From contig JAJDTN010000286.1 of assembly GCA_022827165.1 (NCBI GenBank), positions 1-18,458 on the forward strand: a stretch of 18,458 nucleotides of DNA, given 5' to 3'. A model generated the notes under the pieces. It ran no database searches. It was not told the DNA's origin and worked only from the letters and a program-made list of their open reading frames with translations. The translations under genes and the position numbers were made by a program. This document shows, in pieces, positions 1 to 7,397 of the stretch. How positions within the stretch are numbered: position 1 is the first letter of the stretch; every line of letters starts with the position of its first letter. The DNA comes from Candidatus Latescibacterota bacterium (GTDB lineage Bacteria > Latescibacterota > UBA2968 > UBA8231).

Positions 1-2
1 AG

Positions 3-785
3 GAGTTCGCGGAGGACCGCCGGAGCCTGGTGCCGGCGCGCTACCAGCTTGGCGAGCGCCTGGCCCACGCCCGGGGCGAGGCCAGCGCCCTCGACTGGCC
101 GGGCGCCGACTGGTCGGTGCTGCGCAACTACGTCGACGCCATCCGCTACGGCGGCATCGACCGGTTCCTGGGCAACAGCTTCCTCTACGCGCTGCTCATC
201 ACGGCGGTGCAGCTGTCGTTCAACGTCCTGGCCGCCTATGCCTTCGCCCGCATGCGCTTCCGCGGCCGGGACCTGCTTTTCGGCATGCTGCTGGCGACGA
301 TGATGGTGCCCCCCGCGGTGCTGCTGATCCCCAACTTCCTGGTCGTCAGCCAGCTCGGCCTGGTGGACACCATGTGGGGCGTCGTCGTGCCTTCCTTCGC
401 CGGCGCCTTCGGCATCTTCCTGCTGCGCCAGGCCTTCCTCAACATCCCCGCCGACCTGGAGGACGCCGCCCGCATCGACGGCTGCGGCTCCTGGGGCATC
501 CTGGTGAACGTGGTCCTGCCCCTGTCGAGGCCGGTCCTCGTCACCCTCGGGCTGTTCACCTTCATGGGCGCCTGGAACATGTTCGAGTGGCCGCTGGTGG
601 TGCTGAGCAACGAGGACTACTATCCGCTGACCGTGGGCCTGAGCCTGTTCCGCTCGGAGACCTCGGCCGACTGGCCGCGGGTCTTCGCCGCCTCCGTCAT
701 GGGCGCGGCGCCCCTGATTCTGCTGTTCCTCGTCGCCCAGCGTTACCTCGTGGGCGGCATCAGCCTGAGCGGCATGAAGACCTGA
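3..785 (+). CDS. Carbohydrate-type ABC transporter permease (MalG-like), 5' partial
   Basis: This is the inner-membrane channel subunit of a binding-protein-dependent importer of the CUT1 sugar class. The frame is open from position 3, and the first residues seen (EFAEDRRSL) continue upstream. The GTG at 30 is therefore probably internal and the true start lies outside the window. MalG-type proteins have a first membrane helix before this region, which is missing here. Several hydrophobic segments follow, beginning at NSFLYALLITAV, a typical second helix. The EAA loop that docks on the ATPase is clear at nt 459-524 (EDAARIDGCG...LP). The C-terminus has the usual short GGISLSGMKT-like tail. 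The next gene starts 5 nt after the stop, so it heads, or sits inside, the catabolic operon to its right. The family is clear; the transported substrate is unknown. Confidence 0.9.
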   Translation, partial: EFAEDRRSLVPARYQLGERLAHARGEASALDWPGADWSVLRNYVDAIRYGGIDRFLGNSFLYALLITAVQLSFNVLAAYAFARMRFRGRDLLFGMLLATMMVPPAVLLIPNFLVVSQLGLVDTMWGVVVPSFAGAFGIFLLRQAFLNIPADLEDAARIDGCGSWGILVNVVLPLSRPVLVTLGLFTFMGAWNMFEWPLVVLSNEDYYPLTVGLSLFRSETSADWPRVFAASVMGAAPLILLFLVAQRYLVGGISLSGMKT

Positions 786-790
786 CCACC

Positions 791-1831
791 ATGAGCGACC
801 GCACCGTCGATCTGCGCAGCGACACCACGACCCGCCCCACGGCGGCCATGTTCGAGGCCATGGCCCGGGCCGCGGTGGGCGACGATGCCTTCGGTGAGGA
901 CCCCACCGTCCGGCGCCTGCAGCGGAAGGCGGCGGCCATGCTGGGCAAGGAGGCCGCCCTCTACGTGCCCAGCGGCACCATGGGCAACCATTGCGCCCTG
1001 CTGGCCCACGTCGGGGAGGGCGACGCCGTGTTCTTCGAGGAGCGGGCCCATCTCTTCGGCGGCAGCCGCCGCGCCAGCTGGAGCCTGGCCGGCGCCGCGC
1101 CCCATCCGCTGCAGGCCGACCTGGGGGTGCCCGATCCGCGGCAGCTGGAGGAGGAGGTGAGCGCGGCGCGGGCGCAGGGTCAGCGGCCGGCGCTGGTCTG
1201 CATCGAGAACACCCACAACCACAGCGGCGGCTACGCCTGGGCCCCGGAAGAGGTGGAGGCGGTCTCGGCGCAGAGCCGCGGGCACGGCATGAAGGTGCAC
1301 ATGGACGGGGCCCGGCTGTTCAACGCCGCCGTGGCCATGGGCGTCGAGGCGGGGGAGTACGCGCGCCACGCCGACTCGGTCATGTTCTGCCTCTCCAAGG
1401 GGCTGGGCGCGCCCGTGGGCTCCATGCTCTGCGGAGACGCGGAGCTCGTCGACAAGGCCCGGGCCGTGCGCTCGGGGCTGGGCGGCACCATGCGCCAGGC
1501 CGGCGTGGTTGCCGCCGCCGGTCTGGTCGCCCTGGAGGAGATGGTCGACCGCCTGGCCGCGGACCACCGCCGGGCGCGCGCCCTGTGCGGGGCCCTGCAG
1601 GGCCTCGACGGCCTGGCGGTCTGGCAGCCGCCGAACCCCACGAACTTCGTCATGCTGGAGTCGGCGGCCCCGGGAGAGCCGGCCCGGGGGCTGTGCGACG
1701 CGCTGAAGGCCCGGGGCATCCTCGGCCTCGCCCGGCCGCCGGCGAAGATCCGCCTCGCCCTGCACCGCCACATCGACGACGACGACGTCGAGTTCACCGC
1801 CGCCGCCGTCCGGGAGGCCGCCGCCGCATGA
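791..1831 (+). CDS. ltaE: Low-specificity threonine aldolase (PLP enzyme)
   Basis: This is a cytosolic fold-type I PLP enzyme that cleaves L-threonine, L-allo-threonine or other beta-hydroxy amino acids to glycine and an aldehyde. At 346 aa it is full length for the family. It opens with the characteristic DLRSDTTTRPT (residues 7-17). The PLP-stacking His lies in EERAHLF (His87), PLP-nitrogen Asp172 in HMDGARLFNAA, and the Schiff-base lysine is Lys203 in LSKGLGAPVGS. The ATG lies 5 nt after the permease stop. The 3' end overlaps the next gene by an ATGA motif, suggesting translational coupling. In this operon the enzyme may act on a beta-hydroxy amino acid intermediate rather than threonine itself; that is inference. 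A short run of Asp codons near residues 329-332 is harmless. Confidence 0.93.
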   Translation: MSDRTVDLRSDTTTRPTAAMFEAMARAAVGDDAFGEDPTVRRLQRKAAAMLGKEAALYVPSGTMGNHCALLAHVGEGDAVFFEERAHLFGGSRRASWSLAGAAPHPLQADLGVPDPRQLEEEVSAARAQGQRPALVCIENTHNHSGGYAWAPEEVEAVSAQSRGHGMKVHMDGARLFNAAVAMGVEAGEYARHADSVMFCLSKGLGAPVGSMLCGDAELVDKARAVRSGLGGTMRQAGVVAAAGLVALEEMVDRLAADHRRARALCGALQGLDGLAVWQPPNPTNFVMLESAAPGEPARGLCDALKARGILGLARPPAKIRLALHRHIDDDDVEFTAAAVREAAAA

Positions 1832-2475
1832 CCATGCAGTTGATCCTGATCCGCCATGGACTGACCGAGTTCAACCGCGCGCGCATCTTCCAGGGCCAGT
1901 CGGACAGCCGGCTGACGGAGGAAGGCCTGAGCCAGGCCCGGCAGCTGGCGCCGCGCATCCGCGCCCTGACCACCAGCCCGCGCCTCTACACCTCGGACCT
2001 GGGCCGCTGCCGCCAGACCGCCGAGCTGATCCGCGACCCGGACCACCACGAGTTGATCGAACAGACCGGCTTGCGGGAGCGCGGCTACGGCCTCTTCGAG
2101 GGGCTGCGCAAGGAGGAGATCCCCGGGCTCCATCCGGAGGTCTGGGACCGTTACGAGTCCGGCGACCCGGACTACGCCGTGCCGGGGGGCGAGAGCGCCC
2201 GCGACTTCCGCCGCCGCGCCGTGGAGGCGGTGGACGCCATCGCCGGCCGTCACCCGGGGGAGCTGATCGTCGCCGTCACCCACGGCGGCGTGCTCTCGGA
2301 GTTCGTCGCCCACATCCTCGGCCTGGACTTCTTCCACGAGGCGGCGCCTTTCGAGGTCGGCAACACCAGCTTCAACCGCTTCCTGCGCGACGACACCGGC
2401 CGCTGGACGATCCGCTGCCTCGGGGACCAGGGCCACCTCGGCGACCCCTCCGCGGCCGAGGTCGGCGAGGGTTGA
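1828..2475 (+). CDS. Histidine phosphatase family protein (phosphoglycerate mutase-like)
   Basis: This is a branch 1 histidine phosphatase, 215 aa. The phosphorylated histidine motif is LIRHGLTEFN (Arg9, His10, Gly11). The FQGQSDSRLTEEG segment is typical of GpmB/CobC-like phosphatases. The second Arg lies in SDLGRCRQTA (Arg60), the acid/base Glu in LRERGYGLFEG (Glu84) and the second histidine in VTHGG (His152), so all catalytic residues are present. The family covers cofactor-independent sugar-phosphate phosphatases, alpha-ribazole phosphatase and others, so the substrate cannot be assigned. The start is the ATG within ATGA, overlapping the aldolase stop; a second ATG two codons on (1834) is possible. 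In context it may dephosphorylate a pathway intermediate. Confidence 0.88.
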   Translation: MTMQLILIRHGLTEFNRARIFQGQSDSRLTEEGLSQARQLAPRIRALTTSPRLYTSDLGRCRQTAELIRDPDHHELIEQTGLRERGYGLFEGLRKEEIPGLHPEVWDRYESGDPDYAVPGGESARDFRRRAVEAVDAIAGRHPGELIVAVTHGGVLSEFVAHILGLDFFHEAAPFEVGNTSFNRFLRDDTGRWTIRCLGDQGHLGDPSAAEVGEG

Positions 2476-2503
2476 TCCCTTCACATTCGAAAGGAGCCAT
2501 TGG

Positions 2504-3700
2504 ATGAGCGTGCCAACCGTCGACCGCATCGAGGTCTTCACCCTCGAGCCGCCACCCCCCGAGCACGAGGGCACCAAGCCCTGGCGCAAGCGCTGGGGAG
2601 CGCAGCAGGGGACCCCCTTCGACCGCTTCGTCGACGGCGTCCGCCGCCGCGAGCCGGGCGGCATCATCTGGGTGAAGGCCACCTCCACGGACGGCACCTT
2701 CGGCCTCGGCAGCACCGACACGGGCGATACCGCCGCCGTCCTCATCAACCACACCCTCGCCCCCGCGGTGATCGGCCAGGAGGTGGGCGCCGTCGACGCC
2801 TGCAACGACCGCATGTGGTACTCGTGCCTCTCCTTCGGCATGGAGGGCCTGGCGGCCCGCGCCGTGGCCGCCGTCGACCTGGCCTTGTGGGACCTGTGGG
2901 GCAAGACGGCGGACCAGCCCGTGTACCGCCTCGCGGGGGGCCCCCACCGGCGCTCCCTGCCCTGCTACCTCACGGGCAACGACGTCGACTGGGGCATGCA
3001 CCTCGGGTTCACAAGGTTCAAGCTCGCCCGTCCCTACTCGGCCTACCACGGGCAGGCCGGCCTCGAGGGCACCGTCGAGCTCATCGCCAAGACCCGCGAG
3101 ACGATCGGCCCCGACGCGGAGCTCATGCTCGACTGCTGGATGTCCTACGACATCGATTACTCCGTGCGCATGTGCCAGGCCCTGCGGCCCTACCGCATCG
3201 GCTGGATGGAGGAGATGCTGCCCTACTGGAACTACGAGGGCTACCGCGAGATCCGCCGGCGGGTGCCGTGGCAGACGATGGCCACCGGCGAGCACTGGTC
3301 CACCCGGCACCCGGGGATGCGCGCCGCCCGCGAGGGCCTCGTCGACATCATGCAGGCGGACATCAAGTGGGTGGGCGGCTTCACCGAGGCCCTCAAGCTG
3401 TCTCACGCCTGCGAGGTCTCGGGGATCCCCATGTACCTCCACTGCGGCGCCAACGAGCTCTTCGGCCAGCACTGGAGCTTCGCCGCGCCCGGCTCCCGCC
3501 TCATCGAGTACATCCAGTCCACCGCCCCGGGGGTGCCCCTGGAGGAGTGCTACAAGGGGTCGCCGTCGGAGGCCGGGCGCCGGGCCTACCGCGCCACGCC
3601 GGGCACCCCGATCCCCGTGAACGGCGAGGTGGGCCTGCCCCCGGGTCCGGGCTTCGGAATCCACATCCCCGACGAGTGGCTCGTGCCCTGGTCGCTGTAG
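2504..3700 (+). CDS. Enolase-superfamily dehydratase, L-rhamnonate dehydratase-like (MR/MLE family)
   Basis: This is a predicted Mg2+-dependent acid-sugar dehydratase of 398 aa. Recalled against E. coli RhmD, the barrel core matches closely: LMLDCWMSYD, then WMEEMLP, YEGYREI, GEH and DIMQADIKWVGG. Inferred metal ligands are Asp210, Glu236 and Glu263. The catalytic base is His313 in YLHCGANE, with Asp286 as its partner. The C-terminal PVNGEVGLPPGPGFG block is also RhmD-like. The N-terminal cap (residues 1-60), which sets specificity, diverges: I see no clear match to the RhmD NHW segment. The substrate may therefore be another aldonate or a related hydroxy acid. A strong SD (AAGGAG, 2491-2496) sits 7 nt before the ATG after a 28-nt gap, so it may be translated more strongly than its coupled neighbours. 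Confidence 0.88.
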   Translation: MSVPTVDRIEVFTLEPPPPEHEGTKPWRKRWGAQQGTPFDRFVDGVRRREPGGIIWVKATSTDGTFGLGSTDTGDTAAVLINHTLAPAVIGQEVGAVDACNDRMWYSCLSFGMEGLAARAVAAVDLALWDLWGKTADQPVYRLAGGPHRRSLPCYLTGNDVDWGMHLGFTRFKLARPYSAYHGQAGLEGTVELIAKTRETIGPDAELMLDCWMSYDIDYSVRMCQALRPYRIGWMEEMLPYWNYEGYREIRRRVPWQTMATGEHWSTRHPGMRAAREGLVDIMQADIKWVGGFTEALKLSHACEVSGIPMYLHCGANELFGQHWSFAAPGSRLIEYIQSTAPGVPLEECYKGSPSEAGRRAYRATPGTPIPVNGEVGLPPGPGFGIHIPDEWLVPWSL

Positions 3701-3713
3701 GGGTGTCCCCGCC

Positions 3714-4949
3714 GTGAGCGAGCCCCTGCTGGCCGGCTTCGCCCGGGTCGACGTCACCCCGGCCCTGGACGATCCGCCGAGCTTCGAGATCTTCGACCCC
3801 ATCTACCTGCGGGCCCTGCACCTGCGCCAGGGGGGCCGGCGGGTGACCTTCCTCGCCGCCGACCTCTTCGTCCTCGACGAGGCCATGCTCGCCTCGGCGG
3901 GACGGCGCCTGGCCGCCGCCGGCGTCGATCCGGGGTGGATCCTGCCCGGCGCCAGCCACATCGGCACCGGCCCGACCCTGTTCTCCAGCGACCACAACCA
4001 GCCCACGGAAGCCCTCAAGGAGTTCGGCCGCGACGAGGACTACGCCGGGGCCGCCGCCGGGGTCATCGAGGCCGCCTGCCGCGACGCCGTGCCCGCCCGT
4101 CTCGCCCTCGGCGCCGGGACCGCCGAGGCCGGCCTGCAGTACAACCGCCGCGCCCACGACGAGGAGGGCCGCCTGAGGATGGTGAGCCTCACCGAGTTCC
4201 CGACGCCGCCCGCGGAGCTGCTCTACGACGCCGTGGACCGGCAGGTCGGGGTCCTGCGCGTCGACCGGGAGGGGCGCCGGCCCGCGGCCCTCGCCGCCTT
4301 CGGCTGTCACGCCCTGGCCCTGTGGGACGACCGCGGCAACATCTCCGGCGACTATCCCGGCCGCCTGTCGCGGGAGCTGGCCGCCGCCGGCATCGATTCC
4401 CTGTTCTTCCAGGGAGCCCTAGGCAACGTCCATCCCGTGCGCCGGGAGCAGGACCCGGCCGCGCGCATCGGGCGGTCGCTGGCCGCCACCGTGCGGCAGG
4501 TGTGGTCGGGCCTGGAGCCGGGGCCCGCCGACCTGGAGCTGAGCTCCGCCACGGTGGAGCTGGAGCCGGCGGCCACCGCCGGCGTGGAGGCGGCGAAGGC
4601 GGAGTGGGAGTCCCGCCCCTCCGAGGCGGAAGGGCTGGCGCGCTACGACTACTGGCGGGCCCGCCACTTCGAGGGGAAGGGCGCGCAGCCGGTCACCCTG
4701 AGCGCCGTGGGCATCGGCGGCGGCGTGCTGCTGCACGTGCCGGGCGAGCCCTTCGTCGAGACGGCGGAAGCGATCCGCGCCGCGGTCCCCGCCGATCCGC
4801 TGGTGGTCCTGTCCAACCCCTGTCCCGAGGTGGGCTACCTGCCGACGCCGGAGGCCCACCGGGAGGGCGGCGACGAGCCCCTCTTCGCCGCCCTGGGCGC
4901 CGGCGAGGAGCCGCGGCTGCGCCGGGCCGCCATCGAGCTGCTGAGTTGA
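3714..4949 (+). CDS. Neutral/alkaline ceramidase-like hydrolase, atypical active site
   Basis: This 411-aa protein resembles the N-terminal zinc domain of neutral ceramidases, as found in many environmental bacteria without the ceramidase C-terminal domain. Landmarks are GFARVDVTP (residues 8-16), ASHIGTGP (80-87), NRR (144-146), FGCHALAL (196-203), GDYPG (212-216), FFQGALGNVHP (231-241), PGEPF (343-347) and GYLPTPEA (374-381). Candidate zinc ligands His82, His199, Glu345 and Tyr375 are present. The usual HTHSGP is changed to SHIGTGP, and the nucleophile-bearing NxGDVSP-type loop reads GALGNVHP. True ceramidase activity is therefore doubtful; hydrolysis of another amide or ester is possible. 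I saw no clear signal peptide, so it is probably cytoplasmic. The start is GTG at 3714 behind a GGGG-containing SD; the 3' end overlaps the next gene at TTGA. Confidence 0.75.
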   Translation: MSEPLLAGFARVDVTPALDDPPSFEIFDPIYLRALHLRQGGRRVTFLAADLFVLDEAMLASAGRRLAAAGVDPGWILPGASHIGTGPTLFSSDHNQPTEALKEFGRDEDYAGAAAGVIEAACRDAVPARLALGAGTAEAGLQYNRRAHDEEGRLRMVSLTEFPTPPAELLYDAVDRQVGVLRVDREGRRPAALAAFGCHALALWDDRGNISGDYPGRLSRELAAAGIDSLFFQGALGNVHPVRREQDPAARIGRSLAATVRQVWSGLEPGPADLELSSATVELEPAATAGVEAAKAEWESRPSEAEGLARYDYWRARHFEGKGAQPVTLSAVGIGGGVLLHVPGEPFVETAEAIRAAVPADPLVVLSNPCPEVGYLPTPEAHREGGDEPLFAALGAGEEPRLRRAAIELLS

Positions 4950-5827
4950 AGGACCTGCTCCAGCGCCTGGAGGAAGGGCCCGTCCTCGGCGACGGCGGCT
5001 ACCTGATGGCCCTGCGCCTGCGGGGGTTCCTGGAGGCCGGCTCCATGACCCCGGAGGTGGTGGCCACCCATCCGGAGGAGGTGCGCCGGCTGACGGGCGA
5101 GTTCCGCGAGGCCGGCGCCGAGGTCCTGCAGACCCTGACCTTCTTCGGCACCAGCAACATGCTCGCCCGCGCCGGCTTCGGCGACCGCGCCGAGGAGATC
5201 AACCGCACCGCCTGCCGCATCGCCCGCGAGGCCGCCGGCGACGGCGCCCTGGTGGCCGGCAACCTCAACAGCCCCAGCATCGTCGAGGGCGACTACGACC
5301 CCGCCGACGAGTCCAAACGCCGGCGCACCCGCGAGTGGCTGGAGGAGCAGCTCCCCTGGATCTGCGCCGAGGGGGTCGACTTCCTGATCCTGGAGACCTT
5401 CGAGTGGCTCGACGAGGCCCTCGTGGCCCTGGAGGTGGCGCGGCGGACGGAGCACACCCTGGTCGTCACCATGAGCTTCGCCGACGAGGGCCGGCTCACC
5501 CGCGACGGCGCCGGACCGGCCGAGTGCGCCCGTCGCCTGGCCGACGCCGGCGCCCATGTGGTCGGCGTCAACTGCCTGTGGCCGCCGGACCGGCAGATGG
5601 AGTGCGCGAAGCAGATGCTGGCGGCCGTCGACGTGCCCGTCTGCTGCCAGCCTTCGGCGTGGCACTCCTGGTGGAGGTCGCCCCAGGCGGCCGGACCCGA
5701 GACCTTCGCCCGCTTCGCCGGACGCGCCGCGGCGGCCGGGATCCGCTACGTCGGCGCCTGCTGCGGCGCCGGGCCCGACCACATCCGCGCCATGGCGCGG
5801 GTCCTGGGCAAGGGAGGAGGGGCGTGA
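4946..5827 (+). CDS. Homocysteine S-methyltransferase / betaine-homocysteine methyltransferase-like
   Basis: This is a zinc-dependent (beta/alpha)8 methyltransferase of 293 aa. It opens with VLGDGGYLMALRLRG (residues 13-27), matching the BHMT/MmuM N-terminal DGG motif. It continues with GAEVLQTLTFFGT and has the full zinc triad: Cys210 in GVNCLWPP and Cys272-Cys273 in GACCGAGPDHI. The family moves a methyl group from betaine, S-methylmethionine or related donors to homocysteine or a similar thiol. The start is a TTG that overlaps the upstream stop (TTGA), found by matching the family N-terminus. The frame stays open far upstream because of GC content, so automatic calling could extend it wrongly. 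It is coupled by GTGA to the PhyH gene. In context it suggests that the operon's substrate carries a transferable methyl group. Confidence 0.87.
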   Translation: MKDLLQRLEEGPVLGDGGYLMALRLRGFLEAGSMTPEVVATHPEEVRRLTGEFREAGAEVLQTLTFFGTSNMLARAGFGDRAEEINRTACRIAREAAGDGALVAGNLNSPSIVEGDYDPADESKRRRTREWLEEQLPWICAEGVDFLILETFEWLDEALVALEVARRTEHTLVVTMSFADEGRLTRDGAGPAECARRLADAGAHVVGVNCLWPPDRQMECAKQMLAAVDVPVCCQPSAWHSWWRSPQAAGPETFARFAGRAAAAGIRYVGACCGAGPDHIRAMARVLGKGGGA

Positions 5828-6564
5828 CCGAGGTCGAGAAGGCGGTGCAGGAGATCGACGTCTACGGCTTCACCATCCTCGAGTCGGTGCTCCCGCCCGC
5901 GGAGACGGCGGAGATGCGGCGGGCCCTCATCCGCTGCGAGCGGGAGGTCGGCACCGACCACCGCCACCGGGGCGCGGCCCGGCACGTGGCCAACCTGCCC
6001 ACCCTGGACCCGGTGTTCTGGGCGGCCATCGACCATCCCCGGACCCTGCCCGTCCTCGAGCACTTCCTCGGCGCCGGCCTGGTCCTCGGCAGCCTCAACG
6101 CCCGCATCGTGCGGCCGGGGGACGGCGAGCAGGGCCTCCACAGCGACATCCCCGGCGACATGCTCAACCCGCGCGGGCCGGTCATGCTGAACACGGTGTG
6201 GATGCTCGACGACTTCACCGGGGAGATCGGCGCCACGCGGGTGATCCCGGGGACCCACCGCAGCGGCCTCGCGGAGCCGCCGCCGGGGCTGGAGCTCAAG
6301 CACGTGGTCACCGCCGTCGCCCCCGCCGGCAGCGTCCTCGTCTTCAACGGCCAGACCTGGCACGGCGGCGGCGCCAACCGCGGCGACCGCAACCGTCACG
6401 CCCTCTTCGGCCACTACCGCAAGCGCATGCTCGTCTTCCAGGTCGACCCCCACGACGGCTTCCCGCCGGAGTGGCTGGGGCGGCTGAGCGAACGCCAGAA
6501 GCAGCTGCTGCGCATGGACCGCGGCCTGGACGCGCCGCGCTCCGCGGACGCGCATTTGGCCTGA
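5824..6564 (+). CDS. Phytanoyl-CoA dioxygenase (PhyH) family Fe(II)/2-oxoglutarate oxygenase
   Basis: This is a 246-aa non-haem iron oxygenase. The iron triad is visible as HxD in LHSDIPG (His106, Asp108) and the distal His in WHGGGANRG (His180). The 2-oxoglutarate-binding Arg is probably Arg191 in RNRHALFGHY. The segment VMLNTVWMLDDFTGEIGATR followed by IPGTHRSG is the classic PhyH core. The family hydroxylates very varied substrates: acyl-CoAs, phosphonates, quaternary amines and natural products. The start is GTG at 5824, overlapping the preceding stop (GTGA). It is the last gene of the + strand operon. I found no clear hairpin terminator before the direct repeat at 6585, which begins 20 nt after the stop. 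Confidence 0.9.
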   Translation: MTEVEKAVQEIDVYGFTILESVLPPAETAEMRRALIRCEREVGTDHRHRGAARHVANLPTLDPVFWAAIDHPRTLPVLEHFLGAGLVLGSLNARIVRPGDGEQGLHSDIPGDMLNPRGPVMLNTVWMLDDFTGEIGATRVIPGTHRSGLAEPPPGLELKHVVTAVAPAGSVLVFNGQTWHGGGANRGDRNRHALFGHYRKRMLVFQVDPHDGFPPEWLGRLSERQKQLLRMDRGLDAPRSADAHLA

Positions 6565-6584
6565 GGAATCTGCTGCTGCAAACC

Positions 6585-6606
6585 GCTGTCAGCGTGTGAC
6601 GGGCGG
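6585..6606. repeat. Left 22-nt direct repeat flanking vapBC
   Basis: The 22-nt word starts GCTGTCAGCGTGTGACGG and recurs at 7376-7397 with one mismatch. On the - strand it reads PPVTR-stop, exactly as the second copy does at the end of the PPOX gene. The single difference between the copies is a synonymous third position (Val). Confidence 0.85.
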
Positions 6607-6642
6607 CTTGACCTTGACCCATAGAACCAGATCCTCACCCAT

Positions 6643-6882
6643 ATGAAGACGACCATCGAGCTTCCCGATGCCCTCCTGCGGGCGGCAAAGGCCATGGCGG
6701 TCCGCCGTGGCACCACCCTGAAAGCCATCATCATACACGCCCTCGAACGCGAGGTGCACGACGGCGCTTCAACGCCCGCGCTCTTCGAGGTGGACGATGA
6801 CGGTTTGCCGCACCTGCCTGCCCGGGGTGCCCGCGTTACCGCCGACATCGTTGCAAGGCTGCTTGACGAGGAGGCCGAATGA
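6643..6882 (+). CDS. vapB: VapB-type antitoxin (ribbon-helix-helix)
   Basis: This small 79-aa protein has an N-terminal ribbon-helix-helix DNA-binding domain: strand MKTTIELPD, then helices over residues 10-22 and about 25-40 (LKAIIIHALEREV). An acidic C-terminal tail ends LLDEEAE and would normally wrap the toxin's active site. It overlaps the next gene by ATGA at 6879-6882, the typical coupling of type II antitoxin and toxin. I see no convincing SD in the 20 nt before the ATG. It probably represses its own promoter together with VapC, but no operator palindrome stands out. Base composition is less GC-rich than in the genes to the left, consistent with acquisition. Confidence 0.85.
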   Translation: MKTTIELPDALLRAAKAMAVRRGTTLKAIIIHALEREVHDGASTPALFEVDDDGLPHLPARGARVTADIVARLLDEEAE

Positions 6883-7310
6883 ACCTGCTGGACGTGAATC
6901 TCCTCGTCGCGCTCTGCGACGCCGATCACGTCCACCATCGGGCGGCGGCGCAATGGTTCCGCACGCACCGGGCGGAAGGTTGGGCAACCTGCCCACTGAC
7001 CGAGAACGGATTGCTGCGGGCCATGGGTCACCCCGGGTACCCGGGAGGGCCCGGGTCGCCGGAAGAGGTCCGGCCTCTGCTCCAGCGCCTGCGCTCGGTC
7101 CCGGGGCACCTGTTCTGGGAGGACAGCATTTCCGTGGCTGACGGTCGCACAATGCCTTCACTGCAGGGCATCACCTCGAAGCAGCTCACCGACATCTACC
7201 TGCTTGCCCTGGCCGTCCATCGCGGCGGCGGATTCGCAACTCTCGATTCCCGCATCGATCCCTCACGAGTCCCGGGGGGCCCCAGGACACTGGTTCTGAT
7301 CGAGCACTGA
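6879..7310 (+). CDS. vapC: VapC-type PIN-domain toxin ribonuclease
   Basis: This is a 143-aa PIN-domain protein with the four acidic metal ligands expected of an active nuclease: Asp5 in LLDVNLLVAL, Glu42 in PLTENGLLRAM, Asp105 in QLTDIYLLALA and Asp123 in ATLDSRI. The sequence style matches the Mycobacterium-type subfamily of PIN toxins. When not bound by its antitoxin it would cleave RNA (tRNA or rRNA in studied relatives) and halt growth. It starts at the ATG overlapping the vapB stop. No residue loss or frameshift is seen, so the module looks functional. It lies between the two 22-nt repeats. Confidence 0.9.
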   Translation: MNLLDVNLLVALCDADHVHHRAAAQWFRTHRAEGWATCPLTENGLLRAMGHPGYPGGPGSPEEVRPLLQRLRSVPGHLFWEDSISVADGRTMPSLQGITSKQLTDIYLLALAVHRGGGFATLDSRIDPSRVPGGPRTLVLIEH

Positions 7311-7375
7311 TCTGCCCGCGCCGGGGGCGACTTGCTCGAGGTCGAGCAGCGGGTCCTTGCCCTGCCGAGAGAGCA

Positions 7376-7397
7376 GCTGTCAGCGTGTAACGGGCGG
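7376..7397. repeat. Right 22-nt direct repeat flanking vapBC, overlapping PPOX 3' end
   Basis: This is the second copy of the word at 6585-6606, 21 of 22 identical, starting GCTGTCAGCGTGTAACGG. It contains the last five codons and the stop of the - strand PPOX gene. The distance between repeat starts is 791 nt, enclosing exactly the vapBC pair. Confidence 0.85.

Noticed and set aside
743..2904. Long open frames on both strands over the aldolase and phosphatase genes
   Set aside because: Their products are runs of Arg, Gly, Ala and Pro with no domain signal; they arise from high GC content and lie opposite or out of phase with well-supported enzymes.
2372..3802. Antisense open frame of about 476 codons over the dehydratase gene
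   Set aside because: It mirrors a gene with clear catalytic residues on the + strand, and its own translation has low complexity.
6608..6642. TTGACC-containing stretch as the vapB promoter
   Set aside because: No -10 element at a suitable distance and no SD before the ATG; too weak to annotate.
7333..7348. Inverted repeat TGCTCGA-GG-TCGAGCA after vapC as a terminator
   Set aside because: The two-base centre is too short for a good hairpin loop and no T run follows; at most it is a short operator-like palindrome.
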